This document shows positions 8,654 to 15,601 of a DNA stretch of 28,209 nt, piece after piece. Every line of letters starts with the position of its first letter. The first letter of the stretch is position 1. The notes beneath the pieces are model-generated. The model did no database searches, was not told the DNA's origin, and saw only the letters and a list, made by a program, of their open reading frames with translations. The stretch comes from a virus. Location of the stretch: positions 1-28,209 of the IMG/VR virus record IMGVR_UViG_3300021963_006013. The stretch is one strand, 5' to 3'. The translations under genes and the position numbers were made by a program.

Positions 8654-9321
8654 TGCTAGAAACAATATGTGATATTATGGTAGACGCTTACAAGCGTAAC
8701 TGGATTACCAGTCGTGATGGCAATGTAAGCATACGTCATCACGATCGTGATCACTTTTACATTACACCAAGTGGTGTACGTAAACAAACTCTACAACCTG
8801 ATCAGTTTAAAAAAATTATAATTAAACCTCCTCATTCGTGGAATGAACCCGGAACAGGATTACTAGCCGAACGCTGGGGGTGGAAAGAAGATACCTATAC
8901 TGATATTAGTGCTAACCTAAAGCCTAGTGGAGAAATTCCTTTACACTTTGGTTTGCAAAAACAAATGGGTCAACATGCTAGTGAAGTTCGTGTTGTTGTA
9001 CATGTTCATCCTACTTACTGCATTGCCGCAATGCATGCCGGCATCGATCTTAGTACCGTTAGTGCAGCGTTCCCAGAACTTAATCGTTATACTCGAGTAG
9101 CACCCAATGTAGGAGATGTTCCTCCTATTAGCCAAGAACTTGCAGATCAATGCCATAAAAATTTGGAATTAGATCAAAATGGAAATATCGCCTATGACAT
9201 TGTGGGAATTAAAGGACACGGGGTAGTTGCTATTGATACAAGTCCGTGGCGTGCCTATGAGCATATTGAACGATTAGAACATATTTGCAAGATAGTACTT
9301 GCATCAGGAAATTATAAATGA
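8653..9321 (+). CDS. Class II aldolase/adducin family protein inside the nrd operon
   Basis: This 222-residue protein carries the full class II aldolase set: GNVS (24-26), TPSG (38-41), the acid/base Glu in KPSGEIPLH (E94), zinc-binding His in HVHP (H117, H119) and the third ligand in GHG (H189). The family includes fuculose- and ribulose-phosphate aldolases or epimerases and methylthioribulose-phosphate dehydratase; substrate cannot be read from sequence. Tight coupling (TAATG with nrdA, ATGA with nrdB) places it in the reductase operon. All metal ligands are intact, so activity is likely. A role in sugar-phosphate turnover linked to nucleotide supply is inference. Confidence 0.9.
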   Translation: MLETICDIMVDAYKRNWITSRDGNVSIRHHDRDHFYITPSGVRKQTLQPDQFKKIIIKPPHSWNEPGTGLLAERWGWKEDTYTDISANLKPSGEIPLHFGLQKQMGQHASEVRVVVHVHPTYCIAAMHAGIDLSTVSAAFPELNRYTRVAPNVGDVPPISQELADQCHKNLELDQNGNIAYDIVGIKGHGVVAIDTSPWRAYEHIERLEHICKIVLASGNYK

Positions 9322-10418
9322 GCAAACAACAATACAACCTAAACACAAAGACAGACTACCTAAATCGTAAGATGTTTTTAGACCCAGCAGGTCCTGTAAC
9401 TATTCAACGCTTTGAAGAAGTAAAATATAAAAAAATTGCAGACTATGATGCAACAGCACGTGGCTTCTTTTGGCAACCAGAAGAAATCAGTCTTTCAAAA
9501 GATTCAAACGATTTTAAAGACGCCAGTGATGCAGTTAAACATATCTTTACTAGCAACCTGCTGCGCCAAACTGCTCTTGACAGTCTACAAGGTCGTGGTC
9601 CAACACAGGTATTCACGCCTGTGTGCAGCCTGCCAGAAGTTGAAGCATTAATGTATAACTGGGGCTTCTTTGAAACCAACATTCACAGCAAGAGCTACAG
9701 TCATATCATTCGCAATATCTACAATGTGCCAAAAGATGTATTCAATACTATCCACGACACTAAAGAAATTGTCGACATGGCGTCAAGTGTGGGCAAGTAC
9801 TATGACCTACTGCATAGAATCAATTGCAGAAAAGAACTAGGTGAAGCAGTAGACGAATACGAACATGTCAAAGCAATTTGGATGGCATTACATGCTAGCT
9901 ATGCTTTGGAAGCATTCCGCTTTATGGTATCATTTGCTACCAGCTTGGCAATGGTTGAGAACAAGATCTTTATTGGCAACGGCAACATCATTAGCCTAAT
10001 TCTACAAGATGAACTGTTGCACAAAGGGTGGACAGCCTACTTGATCAATCAGGTAATCAAGGAAGATGCTAGATTTGTCAAAGCCAAGCAAGAATGTGAA
10101 GCAGAAGTCTATGCATTGTATATGGACGTTATTCGTGAAGAGAAAGAGTGGGCTACCTATTTGTTTAAACTAGGTCCAGTGATCGGTTTGAATGCTAATA
10201 TTCTACGTGATTTTGTAGATTATACTGCTGTCGGAGCATTAAAAGATATTGGTATCAAATATAATAACCCTGCGCCAAAAACAACACCAATTCCTTGGTT
10301 TAACAAACACAGTGATACTAGCAAAAAGCAGACAGCTCTACAGGAATCAGAATCAACAAATTACGTTATCGGAGTCATGGGAGAAAATATTGACTACGAC
10401 GAATTGCCGGCTATATAA
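9318..10418 (+). CDS. nrdB: Ribonucleoside-diphosphate reductase class Ia, beta subunit
   Basis: This 366-residue NrdB makes the tyrosyl radical used by NrdA. Di-iron ligands are recognisable: D88 (LDSLQGR), E119, H123, the Glu in EAFRFMVSF, and E/H in QDELLH. The radical tyrosine is Y127 (IHSKSYSH). One oddity: the first helix reads E-TNI-H (ExxxH) where E. coli has E-TI-H (ExxH), a one-residue insertion between two iron ligands. The acidic C-terminus (YDELPAI) is where NrdB docks on NrdA. The start ATG overlaps the aldolase stop. Confidence 0.96.
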   Translation: MSKQQYNLNTKTDYLNRKMFLDPAGPVTIQRFEEVKYKKIADYDATARGFFWQPEEISLSKDSNDFKDASDAVKHIFTSNLLRQTALDSLQGRGPTQVFTPVCSLPEVEALMYNWGFFETNIHSKSYSHIIRNIYNVPKDVFNTIHDTKEIVDMASSVGKYYDLLHRINCRKELGEAVDEYEHVKAIWMALHASYALEAFRFMVSFATSLAMVENKIFIGNGNIISLILQDELLHKGWTAYLINQVIKEDARFVKAKQECEAEVYALYMDVIREEKEWATYLFKLGPVIGLNANILRDFVDYTAVGALKDIGIKYNNPAPKTTPIPWFNKHSDTSKKQTALQESESTNYVIGVMGENIDYDELPAI

Positions 10419-10439
10419 TAGATATTAAAAGGAAGCACA

Positions 10440-10697
10440 ATGAACGCGGTAGTATGGAGCAAATATCATTGCCCTTATTGTGATCAAGCAAAAGCATTGC
10501 TGACACAAAAGGGTATTAAATTTGAAGAAAAGAAAATCGGTGATGGATACACCCGAGAAGAATTGTTAGAAGCAGTACCAACGGCTAGAACAGTTCCACA
10601 AATTTTTCTAGATGGAAAATTAATTGGCGGATTTACAGAATTGAAAAAGCTACTCGAACAGTGGGATGGACAGGGATATGGAGATGGTGAACTTTAA
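10440..10697 (+). CDS. Glutaredoxin
   Basis: This is an 85-residue glutaredoxin with the dithiol site CPYC (residues 11-14), the cis-Pro motif TVPQIF (about 56-61) and the GGF turn (about 67-69) that binds glutathione. In phages such proteins reduce ribonucleotide reductase, and the position directly after nrdB fits that role. An AAAGGAAG ribosome binding site precedes ATG 10440. The stop overlaps the next start (TAATG). Length and motifs are typical of the short bacterial GrxC type. Confidence 0.93.
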   Translation: MNAVVWSKYHCPYCDQAKALLTQKGIKFEEKKIGDGYTREELLEAVPTARTVPQIFLDGKLIGGFTELKKLLEQWDGQGYGDGEL

Positions 10698-11014
10698 TGT
10701 TATTTAATAAACAAAAATTTGCAGTTGGCGACATTGTTAGTCTTAAACTAATTACCGGTGATGAGATCATGGGTAAGTTTGTAGAAGATGCAATGGGTTC
10801 TATTACACTGGATCGTCCAGTGATGTTGGCCATGATGCAAAAAGGACCAGCTATGGCTCCTGTACTACTAACGGTCAACCCAGACGCTAAGTTGACATTT
10901 AATTCTGGTGCAATCATTACTATGGCAGAATCGGATCCAGAGGTTGGAAAGCAATATGTATTCCAAACTACGGGCATTCAGCCCGTAAGTGCTGGCAGTA
11001 TTATAAAAAGCTAA
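10697..11014 (+). CDS. Small beta protein, possibly Sm-like fold
   Basis: This 105-residue protein has the N-terminal pattern VSLKLITGDEIMGKFVEDAMGSITLDRPVML, read here only in part as KLITGDEIMGKF and ITLDRPVML. It resembles the Sm1/Sm2 beta-strand order (strand, G-D/E-turn, strand, hydrophobic strand). Sm-like proteins of this sort occur in T4-like marine phages. It is coupled to glutaredoxin by TAATG. RNA binding is a guess from fold similarity. A 7-bp hairpin inside its last codons (10969-10987) has no U-run. Confidence 0.6.
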   Translation: MLFNKQKFAVGDIVSLKLITGDEIMGKFVEDAMGSITLDRPVMLAMMQKGPAMAPVLLTVNPDAKLTFNSGAIITMAESDPEVGKQYVFQTTGIQPVSAGSIIKS

Positions 11015-11040
11015 ATTAGATCTTGTATTAGGAGAAATAA

Positions 11041-12015
11041 ATGCCGTATATAAAAGGTGGAGGTGCTCAGAAAGATAGTGGGCTTCCAGCTGTTGAAGAT
11101 GTATTTCACGCCAATGATGTCTATATCAATAATGTATTGGTGGCTCTTTGGCAAACTCCTCAGGCAAGTGCCGCCCTGGCGAAAGATGCACCGGTTGCAC
11201 AGGTCGCTGCTGAAGATTTTAATTCTTCTTTTCTTTCAACGGCTGCAAGTTTGCCACCGCAGAAGATACCAGACTTATCTGTTGAGAACAATATGGTTGA
11301 ACAAGGATATAGGGGAACTCCTACTTCAACACTTTTAGTCAATCCAGAAACACAAACCACTGGAGCTGTTCCTACGGGAAAAGTAGAACCAGTAGAAGGT
11401 GATGGATTTGGCGGACTACTTATCCCAGAAGCTACACCTAGCGGAGATCCTCAAGACTTAGCCGAATGGTTAAGAGATCGGTTAGATGAAGGACGACGAG
11501 GAATGTGGAACAGAGTAAGTCCACCTGCTTGCCCTGCAAAAGACTGCGGGCCAGCTATATCACCAGGCAATCCGAATATCCTCAACATGTGGCGATCCAT
11601 TGGACTTAGTCAGTTTACCAATAACGATCAGACTGCTTGGTGTGCTGGCTTTATGAATTTTGCATTAAAACAATGTGGATACAAATGGCTTATAGATGCT
11701 TCGTCTTGGACTATTAGGAATAGCCCGGGAAAATACGGTGCAACCGCTATTCCATTGAACCAAGGACAGCCCGGAGACATTGCACTCTTTAGCTTTGGAC
11801 ACGTGGCATTTGTATATCAGGCAGTTAATGGTACGTATAGTTTTGTTGGAGGCAATCAAGGAGGTGGTGAATTGACCGCTAAGAGTCCCAACAACAATAA
11901 CCCTGTAGCAAGTTGTGTTTCTGAAAGTTGGGCTTCAAAGGGTGCCCCTATTTGCAGTCCAAGTCTATATGGCAAAGCAGCATTAGTTGGCCTTTGGCGT
12001 CCTGGAAAGGTTTAA
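11041..12015 (+). CDS. NlpC/P60-like (TIGR02594-type) peptidoglycan peptidase
   Basis: The C-terminal domain (about residues 185-320) shows the papain-like order: NILNMWRSIGLS, TAWCAGFMNFAL with the catalytic Cys, GDIALFSFGHVAFV with the catalytic His, GGNQGGG with the third polar residue, and a final GLWRPGK. This matches the TIGR02594 family of phage and prophage cell-wall peptidases. The first 40 residues (GGGAQKDSGLP, VYINNVLVALW) weakly resemble PAAR-type tail-tip proteins, followed by an Ala/Pro-rich linker. It could be a virion-associated lysin acting at entry, or an endolysin; no signal peptide is seen. An AGGAG site precedes the ATG. Confidence 0.8.
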   Translation: MPYIKGGGAQKDSGLPAVEDVFHANDVYINNVLVALWQTPQASAALAKDAPVAQVAAEDFNSSFLSTAASLPPQKIPDLSVENNMVEQGYRGTPTSTLLVNPETQTTGAVPTGKVEPVEGDGFGGLLIPEATPSGDPQDLAEWLRDRLDEGRRGMWNRVSPPACPAKDCGPAISPGNPNILNMWRSIGLSQFTNNDQTAWCAGFMNFALKQCGYKWLIDASSWTIRNSPGKYGATAIPLNQGQPGDIALFSFGHVAFVYQAVNGTYSFVGGNQGGGELTAKSPNNNNPVASCVSESWASKGAPICSPSLYGKAALVGLWRPGKV

Positions 12016-12016
12016 T

Positions 12017-12427
12017 ATGAAAAAGTTATTTTGGAACATATTAGGATTTATCAGTCTTGGACTTGCCTACGTGGGAGTCATTACCCCAGGCATGCCTTAC
12101 TCAATCTTTGTGGTGTTTGCAGCCTATTGCTTTAGTAAAGGCAGTGAGCGTATGCATCGTTGGATCTACAATCACAAACTGTTTGGACCGTTCCTAACCA
12201 ACTGGGGTGAGAAGCGTGTGTTCCCAACCAAGATGAAATATTTCATGTTAGCTATGATGACGTCAAGTTTAATCATTATGTTCTTCACAGGAGTTAAACC
12301 TGTAGGCATTCTAAGCACTGCGGTGTTTATGGCATTGGTTGCTGTATGGGCATGGCGCTTTCCGGGTTCAGTAGAGGAACACAATCGTAGAAAAGAACAA
12401 GGCGAGAAGATAGGTTGGATAAAATGA
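12017..12427 (+). CDS. DUF454 (YbaN-like) inner-membrane protein
   Basis: I start at ATG 12017, which has a GGAAAGG site in front; an earlier in-frame TTG (11987) lies inside the upstream gene. The 136-residue product has an N-terminal hydrophobic hairpin (LFWNILGFISLGLAYVGVIT, then PGMPYSIFVVFAAYCF), a short soluble turn with HRWIYNHKLFGPFLTNW, and two more membrane segments near the end. This order is the DUF454/YbaN signature (GxxLPGLP, CFSRSS, NHKxFG). Its function is unknown in bacteria. It shares an ATGA overlap with the oxygenase gene. Confidence 0.85.
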   Translation: MKKLFWNILGFISLGLAYVGVITPGMPYSIFVVFAAYCFSKGSERMHRWIYNHKLFGPFLTNWGEKRVFPTKMKYFMLAMMTSSLIIMFFTGVKPVGILSTAVFMALVAVWAWRFPGSVEEHNRRKEQGEKIGWIK

Positions 12428-13074
12428 CAAACACATTTAAAGTAACTCCATTATTTGGCACACCACTGTATCAAACTAATTTAGGAACTCTAGACAAATC
12501 CATGAGAGAGTTTATTGAAAATTTAGAATACGAACGTATGCCAGCAGATAATGGAGATTACTCTGTTAACAAATACATTTTAAATACTCCAGAGCTAGCG
12601 CCATTAAAAGCCAAGATCATGAAGGCTGCAGACAATTTCATATACACAGTATTAGATGTAAAGCGCAATATGAATTTTCAAATGGAAAATAGTTGGGTCA
12701 ATAGACACTACACCGGAGACTATTCAGGCCAACACTATCACGGAAACAGTCTAATTAGCGGTGTTTACTATATCGATACCGACGGTGATACTGGTGCATT
12801 TATCTGCCACAAAGACAAGGGACAATATAATCTTTGGACGGAAACAGTTAGAGTAGACTTTAACTATCAAGATCATGCAGACGACGCCAAGTTAAATTTC
12901 TTTAACGCCGATGCTTGGGGAATATTTCCTGCAAAGAATGATTTGATTATGTTCCCTTCGTTAATGACACACTCCGTTGAAGAAAACGAATCAGCAAAAG
13001 TTCGATACAGTCTAGCCTTTAATCTGTTTCCAAGAGGCACAGCAGGTGGACCGATCAACACACTAACGGTATAA
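12424..13074 (+). CDS. 2OG-Fe(II) oxygenase family protein
   Basis: This 216-residue protein starts at ATG 12424, overlapping the DUF454 stop. It has the pattern of the TIGR02466-type oxygenases common in marine phages: an N-terminal FGTPLYQ strand, WVNRHYTGDYSGQHYHGNS with metal-binding His, SGVYYID, then NDLIMFPSLMTHSVEEN with the distal His, and VRYSLAFNLFP with the Arg expected to bind 2-oxoglutarate. Such enzymes hydroxylate proteins, nucleic acids or small molecules; the substrate here is unknown. Late-gene copies in T4-like phages often modify virion proteins, which is only an analogy. Confidence 0.88.
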   Translation: MTNTFKVTPLFGTPLYQTNLGTLDKSMREFIENLEYERMPADNGDYSVNKYILNTPELAPLKAKIMKAADNFIYTVLDVKRNMNFQMENSWVNRHYTGDYSGQHYHGNSLISGVYYIDTDGDTGAFICHKDKGQYNLWTETVRVDFNYQDHADDAKLNFFNADAWGIFPAKNDLIMFPSLMTHSVEENESAKVRYSLAFNLFPRGTAGGPINTLTV

Positions 13075-13078
13075 AACT

Positions 13079-13330
13079 ATGAGCAAAATAACACTTGAAC
13101 AATTGGTAGAAATTGCCGCAGAAGTAGAAGCAGGCGATCCTACAGATTGGGGCAAGCTAGCAGTAGGACAGCAAGAAGCATTCAAAATGATCGGTACAAG
13201 TATACTTGACATGTTCGACAAAGAAGTGTATACTGAAGATGACAAGTTAATAATGCTGGCAACTATTACCAAACTAACAGTGGAAAATATGTTGCTTAAT
13301 TTAAAAATTATGTCAGCAAACGATAAGTAA
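13079..13330 (+). CDS. Small acidic helical protein, 83 aa
   Basis: I do not recognise this protein. It is acidic, mostly helical and without membrane segments or Cys motifs (LEQLVEIAAEVEAGDPTD, FKMIGTSILDMF). It begins 4 bases after the oxygenase stop with no clear Shine-Dalgarno sequence, and ends 10 bases before the tmRNA acceptor region, so any tmRNA promoter would have to lie within it or transcription reads through it. Confidence 0.65.
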   Translation: MSKITLEQLVEIAAEVEAGDPTDWGKLAVGQQEAFKMIGTSILDMFDKEVYTEDDKLIMLATITKLTVENMLLNLKIMSANDK

Positions 13331-13414
13331 TTAAGAATTGTTGTAATCCCTTCAAAGCGAAGGCGTTGCGGACCCGGGTTCGACCCCCGGCAGGTCCACC
13401 ATAAGGAGATTAGT

Positions 13415-13483
13415 ATGGACACAGGATATACCACCTTAATCGGTTTTATCTTCGTTGCTATAGTATTTCTAGTCATTTTATGA
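13415..13483 (+). CDS. 22-aa hydrophobic micro-ORF in the tmRNA intervening segment
   Basis: Between the encoded CCA (13399-13401) and the 5' acceptor strand (13485) lies an ATG with a good AAGGAG site 10 bases upstream, and an open frame to TGA 13481-13483. The peptide begins MDTGYTTLIG and continues as an uninterrupted hydrophobic stretch (FIFVAIVFLVIL), a plausible single membrane span. The stop codon ends one base before the mature tmRNA 5' end. It was too short for routine gene calling. Translation is not proven; the ribosome site, the membrane-like composition and the exact fit support it. Confidence 0.5.
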   Translation: MDTGYTTLIGFIFVAIVFLVIL

Positions 13484-13569
13484 TGGGCCTGTATTGGCTT
13501 CGACGTGGCGAGATAGTAGAGACGGCAACACAGTAGGCGATGACTGTAAATCAAGCAAAAAACGTAAAT

Positions 13570-13656
13570 GCAAACGCAGATACATTTGACTTCAGCGCAA
13601 TGAGCTTCACTGGAAATTCTGTTTCCGGCAAGAGCAAAGTTGCCCTAGCTGCCTAA
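13570..13656 (+). other. tmRNA tag reading frame (28 codons plus stop)
   Basis: Starting from the likely resume codon GCA at 13570, the frame reads ANADTFDFSAMS, then 11 mainly small or polar residues (FTGNSVSGKSK), then VALAA and TAA. The ALAA ending is the ClpX/ClpA degron seen in bacterial tags. At 28 codons it is about two to three times longer than most proteobacterial tags. The resume codon is assigned by analogy with known GCA/GCN resume sites after PK1. Confidence 0.8.
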
Positions 13657-13702
13657 AAAACAGCGGTCCGAGGTAGTTATACCTTGTCATCCAAAATAGC
13701 AG

Positions 13703-13728
13703 AAAGCACCTTCGGGTGCTTTTCTTTT
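13703..13728 (+). terminator. Rho-independent terminator after tmRNA
   Basis: AAAGCACC, a TTCG tetraloop and GGTGCTTT are followed by a T-rich tract. It is a strong hairpin and closes the ssrA transcript. Confidence 0.9.
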
Positions 13729-13758
13729 GGTAATATTTCTAAATTATCGTGTCGAAGT

Positions 13759-13801
13759 TGTGCGTGTACGCACATGTTTTGTTTGATAGTTCGTGTATAA
13801 T
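13759..13801 (+). promoter_or_regulatory. Promoter with TATAAT and upstream palindrome
   Basis: TATAAT at 13796-13801 is a perfect -10 element, but no good -35 lies 16-18 bp upstream. Instead a perfect dyad TGTGCG-TGTA-CGCACA (13759-13774) ends at about the -35 position, suggesting an activator or operator site. The region drives the DUF4214 gene at 13834. Confidence 0.5.
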
Positions 13802-13833
13802 GGTAGGATCATATTATTTAAAAAGGAAAAATT

Positions 13834-14733
13834 ATGACAACAACAATCACAATCAAAGATAAACCAATCAATGCAACCTATCAAAACGTCACAGGGTTAA
13901 CAGGCGGTGCAGGAGTTGACGCAACATTTGATGTCACAAAAACTAACGGAACATATTCTGTTGTATTAGACAGTCTTGCTGCCAGTGCCGGCACAGGTTA
14001 TGTAGCAGGCGATACAATTACTCTTGCTGGTACAGCATTAGGTGGCACAGTTGCCAACAACTTGATCGTTACAGTGGCCACAGTTGGTGCTGCTGGTAAG
14101 GTTGCTACATTTGGTGTAGTGGGTACAGGACGAGTAGGCGACGGAACTGTTGATGTTCAAGTCGATGTAACAGGCACAACAGCTGTCGACACTTACGCAG
14201 TCGGCGGTGCCAGTACAGAGTACACTATTACTAAAAATGCTAGCGATATCACAATGTCAAGCACACTGGCAACTAACGTAGCATTTAAACTTGCTGATCA
14301 CGAGCGTGTGGTCTTTACTGATAAAGCTATCGCCTATGATGCTGCAGGTCGAGCAGGTGATGTCTATGCTTTGTTAGCGGCTGCATTAGGTACCACAGAT
14401 GTAACGAACTCATACAAAGGCATCGGAATTCATCTTGCCGACGCAGGTTGGACTAACAAACAACTGGCTGAAGCTCTACTGGCTACTGATACATACAAGG
14501 CAGATGCAGGTGGAGTTAGCGATGAGACATTCATCAAGCATGTTTATAAAAATGTAATGGGTTCAGATGCTACACTAGCCGAAACACAGAATCTGTTAAA
14601 TTGGATGCAGGGCAACAATTATAGCCAAGCTGATGTTTTAGTTGCTGCCAGTGAATTGGCAACTTTTGAAACAGCAATCGGCCTAGTAGGACTAGCTACT
14701 ACAGGAATCGAATATATTCCGGTGGTAGTTTAA
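13834..14733 (+). CDS. Gly/Thr-rich protein with C-terminal DUF4214-like domain
   Basis: This 299-residue protein has an N-terminal half of Gly/Thr/Val-rich beta repeats (about 15-150, GTGYVAGDTITLAGTALGG is typical of phage appendage and bacterial surface proteins) and a C-terminal helical half. The latter matches DUF4214: RVVFTDKAIAYDAAGRAGDVYALLAAALG, quoted here as VYALLAAALG, then FIKHVYKNVMGSD and YSQADVLVAASELATF. DUF4214 occurs in secreted RTX and S-layer proteins. No signal peptide is seen, so a virion surface role is more likely. AAAAAGGA precedes the ATG, and the gene is bracketed by its own promoter and terminator, so it is a single-gene unit. Confidence 0.75.
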   Translation: MTTTITIKDKPINATYQNVTGLTGGAGVDATFDVTKTNGTYSVVLDSLAASAGTGYVAGDTITLAGTALGGTVANNLIVTVATVGAAGKVATFGVVGTGRVGDGTVDVQVDVTGTTAVDTYAVGGASTEYTITKNASDITMSSTLATNVAFKLADHERVVFTDKAIAYDAAGRAGDVYALLAAALGTTDVTNSYKGIGIHLADAGWTNKQLAEALLATDTYKADAGGVSDETFIKHVYKNVMGSDATLAETQNLLNWMQGNNYSQADVLVAASELATFETAIGLVGLATTGIEYIPVVV

Positions 14734-14742
14734 CCAATACAA

Positions 14743-14770
14743 AATAGGCTCTTTGGGGCCTATTTTTTTT
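14743..14770 (+). terminator. Rho-independent terminator
   Basis: A 9-bp stem (AATAGGCTC with GGGCCTATT, one G-U pair) with a TTTG loop runs into eight Ts. It ends the DUF4214 transcript. Confidence 0.9.
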
Positions 14771-14794
14771 GACTGGAGCATGTATCACTATAAG
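14769..14794 (+). promoter_or_regulatory. Possible promoter ending 8 bases before the hydrolase ATG
   Basis: TATAAG (14789-14794) could be a -10 element; TTGACT (14769-14774) overlaps the end of the terminator U-tract, but the spacer is only 14 bp. No Shine-Dalgarno sequence precedes ATG 14803, so a near-leaderless message is possible. Weaker than the other promoters here. Confidence 0.35.
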
Positions 14795-14802
14795 TAGTGT
14801 AC

Positions 14803-15558
14803 ATGAAAAAATTAACAGTCGGCGGATGCAGAATTCCGGTAAGTTTGGATATACAAGCGAACCTAAAAGAAATTAAAAAAGCCATTGATTGGGCAGCTGA
14901 TAATTCTGTGGACATAATGTCTGTTCCAGAATGTGCTCTCAGTGGTTATATGTGGTCACCTGAATCTCAAACAGATCCTAGAATAATTGAATTAGATTTA
15001 GCATTACAATCGGTCATGTTGTATTCTAAAGAAAAATTAGTGGATCTAGTATTAGGCACAGCTTGGTATGATCGCGATGGTGTTTGGAAAAATATGCAGT
15101 TGTTTATTGTCGACGGTAAATGCCAACATGTACATCGAAAAAGTGTTTTATTTGGTACAGAAATGCAGTACTATCAAGGCGGTGGTGATTCAAGTGTGTT
15201 TGACTATAAAGGTTTTAAAATTGCAGGATTAATATGCAACGACATTTGGTCAAATACAATGTTTTGGCCCAGCGCATCAGCAATGTTATTGCAAACTTTA
15301 ATGCGTGAAAGAACCGATATAGTTTTTGTTAGTGCTAATGTGCCTCGAGATGCTAGCCATGCGGAATTATTTTACCAATGGCATGACTCTTGTATAAGAA
15401 TGTTTGGAGGCACAGGAAATTGGAATACTGTTGTTTCTGAAATAAGTCATACAAATCCAACTCCGATTTGTCCAGTTGGCATAGTTGGCCGAAATGCAAT
15501 GTGGAGTGTCAAAGGACATGATACTGAAACTTGTTATTTCAAAGAGACTGTTAATTGA
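14803..15558 (+). CDS. Carbon-nitrogen hydrolase (nitrilase superfamily)
   Basis: This 251-residue protein has the complete nitrilase Glu-Lys-Cys triad: E43 (SVPECALSGY), K113 (HVHRKSVLF) and C145 (AGLICNDIW). The family hydrolyses amides or nitriles, or makes amides such as in NAD synthesis and carbamoylputrescine breakdown; substrate cannot be assigned. I use ATG 14803 rather than GTG 14797 because it is closest to family length. Neither has a ribosome binding site. It stands alone between a terminator and the peroxiredoxin promoter. Confidence 0.85.
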   Translation: MKKLTVGGCRIPVSLDIQANLKEIKKAIDWAADNSVDIMSVPECALSGYMWSPESQTDPRIIELDLALQSVMLYSKEKLVDLVLGTAWYDRDGVWKNMQLFIVDGKCQHVHRKSVLFGTEMQYYQGGGDSSVFDYKGFKIAGLICNDIWSNTMFWPSASAMLLQTLMRERTDIVFVSANVPRDASHAELFYQWHDSCIRMFGGTGNWNTVVSEISHTNPTPICPVGIVGRNAMWSVKGHDTETCYFKETVN

Positions 15559-15601
15559 TTTTTTCTATTAGCGTTATTAAAAAATATATAGACAAAACCT
15601 A

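Larger units (their letters stand above)
13340..13728 (+). ncRNA. ssrA: Circularly permuted (two-piece) tmRNA
   Basis: The 3' half comes first. A hairpin (CCTTC/GAAGG, 13349-13363) precedes the T-arm (CCGGG TTCGACC CCCGG, 13374-13390), the acceptor strand CAGGTCC (13391-13397), then A and an encoded CCA ending at 13401. After an 83-base intervening segment the 5' half begins at GGGCCTG (13485-13491), which pairs over all 7 positions (one G-U) with CAGGTCC. It is followed by the tmRNA-typical TTGGCTTCGACG, a stem ACAGT/ACTGT, the resume region GTAAATGCAAACGC, a tag frame ending ALAA-stop, and a terminator. This order (acceptor piece, spacer, coding piece) is that of permuted ssrA genes. Tagging rescues stalled ribosomes and marks the product for Clp proteases. 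Piece ends other than the acceptor termini are approximate. Confidence 0.93.

Noticed and set aside
6507-9682. Several minus-strand open frames of 70-110 codons under the nrd genes
   Set aside because: They are antisense shadows of strongly conserved coding sequence with no start signals or domains.
10969-10987. 7-bp hairpin as terminator
   Set aside because: It lies inside the coding end of the Sm-like gene and no U-run follows.
11057-11338. 93-codon + strand frame inside the peptidase gene
   Set aside because: It overlaps the N-terminal part of the peptidase gene in another frame, has no ribosome site of its own and no domain.
13371-13401. Partial tRNA or tRNA attachment-site remnant
   Set aside because: The acceptor strand pairs exactly with GGGCCTG at 13485, which starts a full tmRNA coding half with tag and terminator; no integrase or matching repeat was seen.
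13063-13554. 163-residue open frame on the minus strand
   Set aside because: It runs antisense across the small gene at 13079 and the tmRNA acceptor piece; its sequence has no recognisable domain and the RNA signals on the + strand explain the region.
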